A DNA stretch of 43,751 nt from DASYXT01 sp035934555. Its GTDB lineage: Bacteria; Verrucomicrobiota; Verrucomicrobiia; Limisphaerales; UBA8199. The stretch spans positions 1-43,751 of the forward strand of contig DASYXT010000095.1 of assembly GCA_035934555.1 (NCBI GenBank). Direction: 5' to 3'. Below, piece by piece: positions 19,405 to 27,477 of the stretch (its first letter is position 1; each line of letters starts with the position of its first letter). The notes beneath the pieces were generated by a model. That model was not told the DNA's origin and ran no database searches. It saw only the letters and a program-made list of their open reading frames with translations. Made by a program: the position numbers and the translations under genes.

Positions 19405-20106
19405 TTAATCCAAACCCAGCGGGAGAGCGGGTTGGCGCGGCACATTTCCTGGTTGCGCGAGGCCCTTGTCGTAAGCAAAGCGAGTCAGGCCCGCAATATC
19501 ATGAATATCCAGCTTGTCCATCACGGCCTGGCGATGTTTCTCGACGGTCTTAATGCTCAGCTTAAGCATGAACGCGATGGCTTTGTTCGGCTGGCCCTGC
19601 GCAATGAGGCCCAGCACCTGCTCCTCCCGCGCCGTCAATCGCGGCAGCCGCAGCCGGATGCCGGTCCGGGCCGGGGCGTTGCCACGGCGAGCGGGCTTGA
19701 GCCGTCGTGCAATGCTCGGGCTGCAGTAGGACTTGCCGTCCCCCACCTGCCGGATGGCGGTGAGCAACTCGTCGGCAGCGGAATGCTTGCTTAGGTAACC
19801 GGCGGCCCCGGTCTCCAGCGCCCGCCGCACCAGGTCTTCATCCTGATACGCTGAGAGCACCAGCACGCGCGAGCGGGGTACGTGCCGGCAAATCTCCCGC
19901 GAAGCCTCCAACCCATTGCCTTTGGGCATTGCCAAATCCATCAACACCACGTCCGGCTGCAATTTCCTCGCGAGCCGAACCGCCGCGGCTCCCGTGCTCG
20001 CTTCACCCGCGACTTCCAACGAAGCGTCAGCGCTGATCAGGATTTTCAACCCCTGCCGCACCACCTCGTGATCATCCGCTATCAAAATCTTTAAATTCCG
20101 CGCCAT
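19405..20106 (-). CDS. NarL/FixJ-family response regulator
   Basis: This 233-residue regulator has a receiver domain (residues 5-120) with acidic pair D11-D12, phospho-acceptor D57 in VVLMDLAMP and the usual Lys in YLSKHSA. It also has a C-terminal LuxR-type HTH (about 165-225: LTAREEQVLGLIAQGQPNKAIAFMLKLSIKTVEKHRQAVMDKL). I chose ATG 20106 because MARNLKILIADDHE is a standard N-terminus; a longer frame to 20196 adds 30 unrelated residues. No sensor kinase is adjacent. A symmetrical site at 20188 may be its own operator. Confidence 0.92.
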   Translation of the reverse strand: MARNLKILIADDHEVVRQGLKILISADASLEVAGEASTGAAAVRLARKLQPDVVLMDLAMPKGNGLEASREICRHVPRSRVLVLSAYQDEDLVRRALETGAAGYLSKHSAADELLTAIRQVGDGKSYCSPSIARRLKPARRGNAPARTGIRLRLPRLTAREEQVLGLIAQGQPNKAIAFMLKLSIKTVEKHRQAVMDKLDIHDIAGLTRFAYDKGLAQPGNVPRQPALPLGLD

Positions 20107-20187
20107 AGACTCAATCCCTGCGCATGGAGACACTTTGCTGCGTATCGCATCGGGCTTAGGACGGATGAGAACCAATGTCGAGCGGTA

Positions 20188-20264
20188 GTTATTCACAGGG
20201 GGTGAATAACTTTTCCAGATCGCAGTTTCACAGCGCCTGGCAGGGCAAAATCGCGGTGAATAAC
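20188..20264 (-). promoter_or_regulatory. Inverted-repeat operator candidate upstream of the NarL regulator
   Basis: A perfect 9-bp inverted repeat, GTTATTCAC (20188-20196) and GTGAATAAC (20202-20210), with a 5-bp spacer, lies 82 bp upstream of the regulator start. A third identical half-site GTGAATAAC sits at 20256-20264. Exact dyads like this fit a dimeric LuxR-type HTH. Autoregulation is inference. Confidence 0.45.
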
Positions 20265-20312
20265 CTCGGCCCGGCAGGGATTGGGGGTGCTAGCTTTTGA
20301 ACTGCGCCAACC

Positions 20313-20538
20313 CTCTGGCGCTTCCGGAATAGACGCCCGTTTCAAAAGCGCCAGAGGGCTGGCGCACTCCAAACCCTGGCGGTATGGGTAGCGTGCCGGG
20401 ACTCGCGGAGCGTCTTGGACTGCGGCAGCCCCCTGCCGCTATTCCACGACGCTTCGCGATACAACGTTGCCGGTGCGCACTCACAGGGACTGGTGCAGGG
20501 CGGTTAATTTGAGTAAAATACTCACGATTTGGCTCTAA
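20313..20538. repeat. 226-bp tandem repeat, copy 1
   Basis: This unit contains two nested palindromes. The first pairs CCTCTGGCGCTT with AAGCGCCAGAGG. The second pairs AGCGTCTTGGACTGCGGCAG with CTGCCGCTATTCCACGACGC imperfectly. It ends in TTTGAGTAAAATACTCACGATTTGGCTCTAA. No protein frame is maintained. The second copy follows directly. Confidence 0.85.
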
Positions 20539-20764
20539 CTCTGGCGCTTCCGGAAATAGACGCCAGTTTCAAAAGCGCCAGAGGGCTGGCGCACTCCAAA
20601 CCCTGGCGGTATGGGTAGCGTGCCGGGACTCGCGGAGCGTCTTGGACTGCGGCAGCCCCCTGCCGCTATTCCACGACGCTTCGCGATACAATGTTGCCGG
20701 TGCGCACTCACAAGGCTGGTGCAGGGCGGTTAATTTGAGTAAAATACTGACGATTTGGCTCTAA
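20539..20764. repeat. 226-bp tandem repeat, copy 2
   Basis: This copy is almost identical to copy 1 and directly abuts it. Differences seen include one inserted A (GGAAATAG), C to A in the first loop (GCCCG to GCCAG), AACG to AATG, a one-base loss in ACAGGGACTGG to ACAAGGCTGG, and CTCACG to CTGACG. The two indels cancel, leaving the same period. It is 91 bp upstream of the aminopeptidase gene, so it may affect its transcription. Confidence 0.85.
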
Positions 20765-20855
20765 TTGTGTCCGGACGGTTGGTTTTGCGGGGAGATAACG
20801 GTAACGAAACCTGACGTGGGTTCACCAACAGCTCGGCTTTGAGCAGAATTTTTCG

Positions 20856-22031
20856 ATGAATGATAAATGTAAATCGCGGCGAAAGCTCGTAAGGCGGTTG
20901 GTGGCGGGATTTTTTTTAGTGATGGTAGTTGTCGCGGTATCGGGCTGCCACACGCTTGGTTTCTACAGCCAGGCGGCTCGAGGACAGTACCAGATTATTG
21001 CCAATGAACAGCGGATTGACAAGTTACTGGCTCAGACCCAAACCCCGGCCCAACTCAAGGGCCGCCTGGAATTGCTGGAACGTTTGCGGGTTTTTGCCAA
21101 GAGCAATTTAAAATTGCCGACCGACCATCATTATGAAAAGTACACCGACCTGCGCCGGCCGTTCGTGGTGTGGAACGTCGAAGCCGCGCCCGAGTTCTCC
21201 TTACAACCAAAAAGCTGGTGGTACCCGCTGGTTGGAAGCCTGGAATATCGCGGTTATTTCACTCACGCCGGCGCAACCAATTACGCGCGGTCCTTACGCA
21301 ACGACGGCTATGACGTGTCCGTTGGGGGCGTGCAGGCCTATTCCACCCTCGGCTGGTTCGAGGACCCCGTCCTCAACACCTTCATTTTCGAATCCGACGC
21401 CGAATTGGCGGAGATAATCTTCCATGAGTTGGGCCACCAGCGGCTGTTTGCCCATGGGGACACCGATTTTAACGAGGCGTTCGCCACCACAGTTGGAGAG
21501 GAGGGCGCCCGCCGCTGGCTGCAAACTCACGGCGACGCGGCGAGCTTGCAGCAGTACCAGGCGCACCTGGACCGAAATATGCAGTTCGTCCACCTGGTGA
21601 TGAGCACGCGGGCGCGCTTGGCCGCGCTGTATGGGGACGTGCGCGGTCCGGATGGCAAACTGAAAGCCTCGCGCCGCCTTACCATGCCCGCTGAAGAATT
21701 GCGCCGCCAGAAAGCGCAAATCCTTCAGCAAATGGCGGCACAATTTCAAGTGCTCCGCAAACAATGGGGCGGCGACCCCGAGTTCGATGGCTGGTTCAAG
21801 CACCCCATCAACAACGCTCAGCTTAATTCGGTTGCCGCGTATTACGACTTCGTCCCCGGCTTCGAACAATTGCTGGCAAATAACGGCGGTGACATGGAAC
21901 AGTTTTACCAGGCCGCCGAAGCGCTTTCGAAGAAGCCAAAACCCGACCGCCATCGCGAACTGAAGGCTCTGTCACGGATACGGGTAGTGGCCTCTTTATC
22001 CGCGCAGAAACGTTTAACGGGGTTTAATTGA
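20856..22031 (+). CDS. Lipoprotein zinc aminopeptidase (PF10023-like)
   Basis: This 391-residue protein has a lipoprotein signal (hydrophobic segment, lipobox VSG-C31), so it is anchored to a membrane facing the periplasm. The metalloprotease site is HELGH (residues 190-194) with a downstream acidic ligand in NEAFA (E207). This matches the predicted aminopeptidase family PF10023 in motif order, including YGDVR and the VAAYYDFVPGFEQLL ending. Substrate is unknown. It is monocistronic and followed by a clear terminator. Confidence 0.88.
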   Translation: MNDKCKSRRKLVRRLVAGFFLVMVVVAVSGCHTLGFYSQAARGQYQIIANEQRIDKLLAQTQTPAQLKGRLELLERLRVFAKSNLKLPTDHHYEKYTDLRRPFVVWNVEAAPEFSLQPKSWWYPLVGSLEYRGYFTHAGATNYARSLRNDGYDVSVGGVQAYSTLGWFEDPVLNTFIFESDAELAEIIFHELGHQRLFAHGDTDFNEAFATTVGEEGARRWLQTHGDAASLQQYQAHLDRNMQFVHLVMSTRARLAALYGDVRGPDGKLKASRRLTMPAEELRRQKAQILQQMAAQFQVLRKQWGGDPEFDGWFKHPINNAQLNSVAAYYDFVPGFEQLLANNGGDMEQFYQAAEALSKKPKPDRHRELKALSRIRVVASLSAQKRLTGFN

Positions 22032-22167
22032 GGCCAGCTTGAGAAATTGGGCAGCTTGGATTATTATCCCTTGACGTGAGGTCCACCCGGCTTTGGAGCG
22101 GTTGTTTGTGCTTGGTTACGGAATAACTCAGGCCGCGCTTAGCTCCGCGGCGGAGACCTTTTGTTAA

Positions 22168-22205
22168 GCGGCTCGGCGTAACTGCCGGGCCGCTGTTTGT
22201 TTTAA
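22168..22205 (+). terminator. Intrinsic terminator after the aminopeptidase
   Basis: The stem GCGGCTCGGC (22168-22177), loop GTAACT and stem GCCGGGCCGC (22184-22193) pair fully with one G-U wobble, followed by TGTTTGTTTT. It lies between the rightward aminopeptidase and the leftward receiver gene, 137 bp after the stop. Confidence 0.75.
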
Positions 22206-22230
22206 TTCGCCTCAGGTCTTGGGCTGCGGG

Positions 22231-22638
22231 TCACTCATCGGAGAGCAGCTTGTCGGTCAATTCGTGGTGATGTTCGGCCAGCGCGCTGCGAATGGATTGG
22301 TTGATAGACTCGAAGCCGACGCCTTTGGTCAGCCATCGCGACACGTTCAACCGGGAGCTGCGCGGGCCCTGGATGGGCGCGGCCAAAGCGCTCAGCATAA
22401 TAATCGGCACGTCGCGAGTGGAAGGTTGGGCCCGCAGAATCTCACAAACCGAAAGGCCGTCGAGGTCCGACAACAGCATGTCGAGCACGATCACGCCGGG
22501 AGCTTCACAGCGGGCTCGGCGCAAGCCTTCCAATCCCGTCTCGGCGCTGATGACTTCAAACCCCTCGGCGGCCAGTTTGAATTGTAATAGGTTCAGGAAG
22601 TCGGGTTCGTCATCGACAATCAACACGCGCGCCTTCAT
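22231..22638 (-). CDS. Stand-alone receiver-domain protein
   Basis: The 135 residues hold only a CheY-like receiver: acidic residues in VLIVDDEPD, phospho-acceptor Asp in VIVLDMLLSDLDG, Ser in IIMLSALA and the Lys in WLTKGVG. There is no output domain. It therefore acts by protein contact, as a phospho-relay intermediate or stand-alone regulator. No kinase gene is nearby. The C-terminal tail has HHHEL, of no assigned role. Confidence 0.88.
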   Translation of the reverse strand: MKARVLIVDDEPDFLNLLQFKLAAEGFEVISAETGLEGLRRARCEAPGVIVLDMLLSDLDGLSVCEILRAQPSTRDVPIIMLSALAAPIQGPRSSRLNVSRWLTKGVGFESINQSIRSALAEHHHELTDKLLSDE

Positions 22639-22851
22639 TGCGGTGAATTCTCGCCGCGCCAGGTGTCATTCGTGCGACGGTTATGTGAAGAATTAGCAAT
22701 AGCGATGGATAGCGAAAGCGGTAGCTAATCTCTGCAAGAAACGCGGCCTCAAGTGTTTATCTCGGCTAGAATGGCAAGGATTGTGCTGTTTCACGTCCGG
22801 GGCATTACGCCCTCAGAACATCACTGATTAAAGCCTGAACCAAACATCTTT

Positions 22852-24843
22852 ATGAGGATTTCATCGGTCGTGCGCCGCTTTGTTTCGCTCTGCGTGGGAA
22901 TCGGTGTCACTGCCTCAAACTCAGGCCTCGCTGCCTCCCTGAGCGGTCGATTGGTCGGATGGGGGCAACAGACCACCCGCGCGCCCGGAACAATCGTTAC
23001 GAACGTTGCTGCGGGCAATGAAATCACGCTGGCAATCCAAAGCGACGGCACGATGCTGGCCCTCGGCGATATCGTTCTGTCCCAGCAGTACCCCGGCTCC
23101 CCGGGCGTTTATTTCGAGGTGCCCGCTCCGGCACCCACGAACCTGAGCAACGTGGTAGCCGTATCGGCTTCTCACGAACTTTTTGCCGGCAGTGCGCTGG
23201 CATTGTTGGGGGACGGCACCGTAGTGGGTTGGGGAGACAACTCCGCGGGGCAAACAAACGTACCCGGCGATTTATTCGATGTCCGGGCCATTGCCGTCGG
23301 TGGTGAGCACTGTTTGGCGGTCAATGGAGACGGGAGTGTCGTGGCTTGGGGCAGTGGACCCAATCTTGCGCCGCCCGCGTTGACAAATGTTCTGGCGGTT
23401 GCCGCGGGGACGTACTGCTCGCTGGCGTTACTCCAAGACGGCACAGTAGTCGCCTGGGGCGGTGGGAGTGCAGGCGAAACTAATGTGCCAGCCGGCCTGA
23501 GCCACGTGCGCGCTATTGCCGCGGGCTATGATCACTGCCTGGCATTGAAGCAGGATGGGACGGTAGTCGCGTGGGGCGACAATGCGAACGGGGAAGTATC
23601 AGTTCCCGGCGGGTTGAGTAACGTCGTTGCCATCGCGGCCGGTGGAGGTGATACCCGAGCTTTCTCAGTGCCGTACGATGGACATAGCCTCGCTCTTAAG
23701 AGCGATGGGACAGTTGTGGCGTGGGGAAAGAACAATTATGGCCAGGCTGATGTCCCGCCGGGGCTGAGCAATGTTGTGGCGATTGCGGCAGGCGCGGAGT
23801 GCAGCCTCGCGTTGCAGAAAGATGGCACGCTGGTAGCGTGGGGCCACAACACCGCCGGCCAAGCAATGCTGCCTCCGCCGGGGGCTGACGTCGTTACCGT
23901 AGCCGGTTTGGGAGAGCAGACGATTGCCCTGAACCAGGATGGTACTTTGAGCGCGTGGGGCTCGGATTACTTCCAAAGCGCTGAGCCGCCGGCAGGCCTG
24001 AGCAATTTGGTGGCTGTTTCTCCCCAACTCGCCTTGCAGCGCGACGGTACATTGGTCGCTTGGGAGTACAATACCCCTCCGCCGCAAGGCCTGACGAACG
24101 TGACGGCCATCGCCAGCCAGGGCGGGAATTGCCTGGCATTAACGGCCGACAGGACTGTTCTGGCCTGGGGTGACAATTCCTATGGCCAAACCAATGTGCC
24201 ACCGGGACTGAGCAATGTGGTGCAGGTTGCCCAAGGCAGCCAGGTTGAACTGGCGCTGAAGGCGGACTCGACGGTGGCAGGCTGGGGTTACGATGGGTTC
24301 GGGGTCGTCAGCGGCACCGCCGGGTTGACCAATGTCGCTGCGATCACTGCTGGCGCTTCTCATGCCCTGGCGCTCCTGACTGACGGCACGGTGACTGCCT
24401 GGGGCCGCAGTGACTTCGGCGAAACGAACGTCCCGGCTGGGCTGAGCAACGTCATCGCGATCGCGGCTGGCGTGCACCACAGCCTGGCGCTGAAGAACGA
24501 TGGCACGGTCGTCGCCTGGGGGTTCAATGGCTCGGGTCAGACGGCGGTTCCTCCTGGGCTGCGGCGGGTGGTGGCGCTTGGGGCTGGACGCGCGTCGAGC
24601 TTCGCAATTGTTTGCGATCTGAAGATCGAATCGTTCGCTTTAGACGGCGGCCACCCCGAGTTGACGTTCCGCACGTTCGCCGGTGAGCAGTATTCCGTCG
24701 AGAGCTCGCCGGACTTGAGCGCGGGAAGCTGGTCCGCGGTTCCAGGCGGCAATGTAACAGGAGACGGGGCGGTGGCACTGGTTGTGGACTCGGAAGCAAT
24801 GACCGGCGCACGAAAGTTTTACCGCGTCCGGCTGTTGCCTTAG
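22852..24843 (+). CDS. Large secreted RCC1-repeat protein with C-terminal FYRV module
   Basis: The 663-residue exported protein has a signal peptide (about 1-27) and 12 or more RCC1-type units of roughly 41 residues (G-L-S-N-V-V-A-I-A-A-G then S-L-A-L-K-x-D-G-T-V-V-A-W-G). It probably forms two seven-blade propellers or one long array. The last 75 residues form a separate domain (YSVESSPDLSAGSW, then KFYRVRLLP) shared with the RCC1 protein at 11930. One unit carries an insert (GGGDTRAFSVPYDGH). No enzyme motif is seen. A surface or binding role is inferred. Confidence 0.86.
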   Translation: MRISSVVRRFVSLCVGIGVTASNSGLAASLSGRLVGWGQQTTRAPGTIVTNVAAGNEITLAIQSDGTMLALGDIVLSQQYPGSPGVYFEVPAPAPTNLSNVVAVSASHELFAGSALALLGDGTVVGWGDNSAGQTNVPGDLFDVRAIAVGGEHCLAVNGDGSVVAWGSGPNLAPPALTNVLAVAAGTYCSLALLQDGTVVAWGGGSAGETNVPAGLSHVRAIAAGYDHCLALKQDGTVVAWGDNANGEVSVPGGLSNVVAIAAGGGDTRAFSVPYDGHSLALKSDGTVVAWGKNNYGQADVPPGLSNVVAIAAGAECSLALQKDGTLVAWGHNTAGQAMLPPPGADVVTVAGLGEQTIALNQDGTLSAWGSDYFQSAEPPAGLSNLVAVSPQLALQRDGTLVAWEYNTPPPQGLTNVTAIASQGGNCLALTADRTVLAWGDNSYGQTNVPPGLSNVVQVAQGSQVELALKADSTVAGWGYDGFGVVSGTAGLTNVAAITAGASHALALLTDGTVTAWGRSDFGETNVPAGLSNVIAIAAGVHHSLALKNDGTVVAWGFNGSGQTAVPPGLRRVVALGAGRASSFAIVCDLKIESFALDGGHPELTFRTFAGEQYSVESSPDLSAGSWSAVPGGNVTGDGAVALVVDSEAMTGARKFYRVRLLP

Positions 24844-24879
24844 AAATTTTTGCGTGCGCTTGGCGCGGCGGCCGGTACG

Positions 24880-25803
24880 ATGCGCCCAATGCTCGATTCG
24901 TACCAGGAACTACTTGCGGCCACGATTCAGTATTTGCACGGCCTGCAGGCGCGCGGCACGCGTTTCGTCGCGGTGTCGCCGACGGCGCTCGACAGATTGG
25001 CTGAGCGTCCTCGACCCGGGTTGGCTGCCCATTCCCCACGCCCCGCAGGTTCGAGTCAGGCTCGGCCTCAACCGGTCGCGGCGCCGCGAACCGGTTCGCC
25101 AATCACCCAAACCATCGCGCCTGCCGTGGTGCCACCCGCGGTCTCAGCCCGGCCTGGCACAGTGGCGACCACACGAGACACCGCTGCGGCGTTCGAAAAC
25201 TTGCGGCAGCGGGCATTGGCTTGCGCGAAGTGCGCGCACCTGGTGAGGGCGCGCAAGAACGTGGTGTTTGGCGTTGGCAATATGCATGCCTCATTGATGT
25301 TTGTGGGTGAGGCGCCGGGGGCAGATGAAGACGCGCAAGGCGAGCCGTTCGTCGGCAAGGCGGGCGAACTGCTGACCAAAATAATCGTCGCGATGGGTCT
25401 TAGCCGCGACTCGGTTTACATCGCCAATATTCTGAAATGCCGTCCGGATACACCGGGCCAAAAATTCGGCAATCGCAAGCCGACGCCCGAAGAGATGCAA
25501 GCTTGTTTTCCTTTTCTGCACGAGCAGATCGATTTGATTCAGCCGAAGGTCATTGTCGGTTTAGGCGCGACCGCCATAGAAGGCTTGTTGGGCCGCTCGA
25601 TATTTATTACCCGCCTGCGCGGCAATTGGCAGGTTTATCGTGGGATTCCCCTCATGCCGACGTATCATCCGGCGTACCTGTTGCGCAACCAGGGGCCGCT
25701 CGAAAAGCGGCGTGTCTGGGAAGACATGCTGCAAGTGATGGAAAAACTTTCGATGCCGATCAGCGAACGCCAACGCCAATTTTTCAGCAAGGCCGCCGGT
25801 TAA
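24880..25803 (+). CDS. 4Fe-4S uracil-DNA glycosylase (family 4/5-like)
   Basis: This DNA-repair enzyme removes uracil from DNA. The catalytic domain (about 100-300) has GEAPGADEDAQGEPFVG (motif 1) and TYHPAYLL (motif 2), plus four cluster Cys at about 115, 118, 187 and 209 (C-x2-C, KCRP, QACF). Motif 1 points to family 4. Before it lies an unusual 100-residue N-terminal part: a short helix (SYQELLAATIQYLHGLQARG) then a Pro/Ala-rich linker. ATG 24880 is used; 24889 is possible. It starts an apparent operon with the DsbA-like and SDR genes. Confidence 0.9.
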   Translation: MRPMLDSYQELLAATIQYLHGLQARGTRFVAVSPTALDRLAERPRPGLAAHSPRPAGSSQARPQPVAAPRTGSPITQTIAPAVVPPAVSARPGTVATTRDTAAAFENLRQRALACAKCAHLVRARKNVVFGVGNMHASLMFVGEAPGADEDAQGEPFVGKAGELLTKIIVAMGLSRDSVYIANILKCRPDTPGQKFGNRKPTPEEMQACFPFLHEQIDLIQPKVIVGLGATAIEGLLGRSIFITRLRGNWQVYRGIPLMPTYHPAYLLRNQGPLEKRRVWEDMLQVMEKLSMPISERQRQFFSKAAG

Positions 25804-25810
25804 CTCTTTT

Positions 25811-26467
25811 ATGGTCAAAGTCACTTACTACCTCGATGTAACTTCTTCCTGGTGCTATTGGGCCGAGCCGGCCTGGGCCGAACTGAAGCAGCGCTTCAAA
25901 GGGCGCGTCGAGTTTGATTGGAGAATTTCCGCGCTGCCGAAAGAGGCCTTCCCTACGTCTGCCAACCAGGCCGCCTGGTTTTATCGGCGCAGCGGCACGA
26001 TCATGCGCTCGCCCTTCATGCTGAACTCCAACTGGCACGAGCCCGCAGCAATCCCTTGTATCGCGCCCAACTGCGTCGCCCTGGCGGCCAAAACCATGGG
26101 CGTCACCGATGATCGCGTCCGCCTGGCGCTCGCCCACGCCGCGCTGCGCGAAGGCAAAAAGGTGGGGCATTGGGACGTGGCGGTTGCAGCCGCGGCGCCG
26201 GCAGCGGGGCTCGACGCCGCTCGCCTTCTGAGCCAGGCGAAGGTGCCTGAGATTTCGGCGCAAATCGAGGCGACGACCGCCGAGTTCTACGCGTTGCAGG
26301 CCACGCAGCGGCCGACGTTTCTCATCGAAAATTCCATCGGCGATCGTTCGGTGTTTTCCGGTATTGCGCGCGCCGAACCGCTCGCCGCCGCGATTGAAGC
26401 GCTGCTCGCCGACGAGGCCGCCTACGCGTCGTGGAAAGCGCATTTTGGCGAGCCGCCGCCGGCTTGA
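25811..26467 (+). CDS. DsbA/HCCA-isomerase-like thioredoxin-fold protein
   Basis: The 218-residue protein starts 7 bp after the glycosylase. It begins KVTYYLDVTSSWCYWAEPAWAEL, a DsbA-superfamily start in which the usual C-P-x-C is S-W-C-Y-W with one Cys. The alpha-helical insertion and a cis-Pro region (QRPTFLIEN) follow. This pattern fits the 2-hydroxychromene-2-carboxylate isomerase / FrnE side of the family. No signal peptide is present, so it is cytosolic. Activity (isomerase, glutathione-type transfer or other) cannot be settled from sequence. Confidence 0.8.
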   Translation: MVKVTYYLDVTSSWCYWAEPAWAELKQRFKGRVEFDWRISALPKEAFPTSANQAAWFYRRSGTIMRSPFMLNSNWHEPAAIPCIAPNCVALAAKTMGVTDDRVRLALAHAALREGKKVGHWDVAVAAAAPAAGLDAARLLSQAKVPEISAQIEATTAEFYALQATQRPTFLIENSIGDRSVFSGIARAEPLAAAIEALLADEAAYASWKAHFGEPPPA

Positions 26468-26476
26468 GGGTACTTT

Positions 26477-27304
26477 GTGAAAAGCAACCTGAGCGGGCAA
26501 GTGGTTCTGGTCACGGGCGCGTCGGGCGGGATCGGCTCGGGAATTGCCCGCGCGTTTGCCGCCGAAGGTGCACGCGTGGTGTTGCATTACCACCGCGGGC
26601 GTGAGCGGGTCGCGGCGCTCGGACGAGACTTGGCCGGGGCCGACGTGCTGGCGGTCCAGGCCGACCTGCGGAGCGAGGCGCAGGTGAAGCGGTTGTTTGC
26701 CCGGGCGGTGAAGCGTTTCGGCCGGGTGGACACTCTGATTGCGAATGCCGGCGCCTGGGAAATCCGCGAGATAGGCTTGCAGGAAATGAGCCTGCGCCAG
26801 TGGCGCCAAACCTTTGAGGGCGTTGCGACCTCCGCTTTTCTGACGCTGCGCGAATTCCTGCGCCAGGTCGCTCGCCACAAGCGCGGTAATGCCGTTCTGA
26901 TCGCCTCAACGGCCGCTATTTTCGGGGAAGCGGGGCATGCCGATTACGCGGCGGCAAAGGCCGCGCTGGCGTATGGCCTGCTGCGGTCGGCGAAAAACGA
27001 AATCGCGCGGCTCGCGCCTCATACGCATGATTATTGCGGCGGAAGGATAAACTGTATTTCGCCGGGTTGGACACTGGTGCCACGGGTGGCGGCGAAACTT
27101 CGCGACCACGCGACGCTGCGGAAGGTCGCTTCGACGATGGCGCTGCCCCAACTCGGACGGCCGGAAGATATGGCGCAGGCGGCGGTGTTTCTGAGTTCGG
27201 ACACGCTGGCGCGGCACATCACAGGTCAAAATTTCATTATCGCGGGCGGCATGGAAGGGCGGCGGCTCTGGGGCGAGGAGGAACTCGATCCGACTAGCAT
27301 GTAG
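26477..27304 (+). CDS. Short-chain dehydrogenase/reductase
   Basis: This 275-residue NAD(P)-dependent oxidoreductase begins with the nucleotide motif TGASGGIGSG. It has NAGAW, a catalytic Ser in IASTAAI and the Y-x3-K pair in YAAAKAAL, then the usual PG segment (ISPGWTLVPR) and a C-terminal GQNFIIAGGM. All catalytic residues are present. The start is a GTG, 9 bp after the DsbA-like gene. Substrate cannot be told; the fold is closest to the 3-oxoacyl-ACP reductase type. Confidence 0.88.
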   Translation: MKSNLSGQVVLVTGASGGIGSGIARAFAAEGARVVLHYHRGRERVAALGRDLAGADVLAVQADLRSEAQVKRLFARAVKRFGRVDTLIANAGAWEIREIGLQEMSLRQWRQTFEGVATSAFLTLREFLRQVARHKRGNAVLIASTAAIFGEAGHADYAAAKAALAYGLLRSAKNEIARLAPHTHDYCGGRINCISPGWTLVPRVAAKLRDHATLRKVASTMALPQLGRPEDMAQAAVFLSSDTLARHITGQNFIIAGGMEGRRLWGEEELDPTSM

Positions 27305-27319
27305 GAGCCACCCGGCTCA

Positions 27320-27413
27320 GGGGTGCGATTAAAACCGCTCCTCGCAAGAAAGCGGCAGAAGGCTGCCGCTCTGCTCAGGTCCCTTCCAGCGCCGACATTT
27401 TAATCGCACCCCC
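27320..27413. repeat. Palindromic intergenic repeat
   Basis: Outer arms GGGTGCGATTAAAA (27321-27334) and TTTTAATCGCACCC (27398-27411) are exact complements of at least 14 bp. They enclose an inner hairpin AGCGGCAG-AAGG-CTGCCGCT-like at 27352-27370. It lies between the SDR stop and the M32 carboxypeptidase start. It could be a REP-like element or a structured RNA leader or terminator. Confidence 0.7.
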
Positions 27414-27477
27414 GGGCCTAGTCTGGGCCAGCTGCCCCTTGCAATGAGCGGCGGTTCGCGTCACATTCGCCTGCATT

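Noticed and set aside
20313..20764. A CRISPR-like or satellite array
   Set aside because: Only two units of 226 bp, with no spacers, no cas genes and internal long palindromes.
25784..26878. A 364-residue minus-strand open frame
   Set aside because: It is a shadow of the DsbA-like and SDR genes; the composition is Arg-rich and without motifs.
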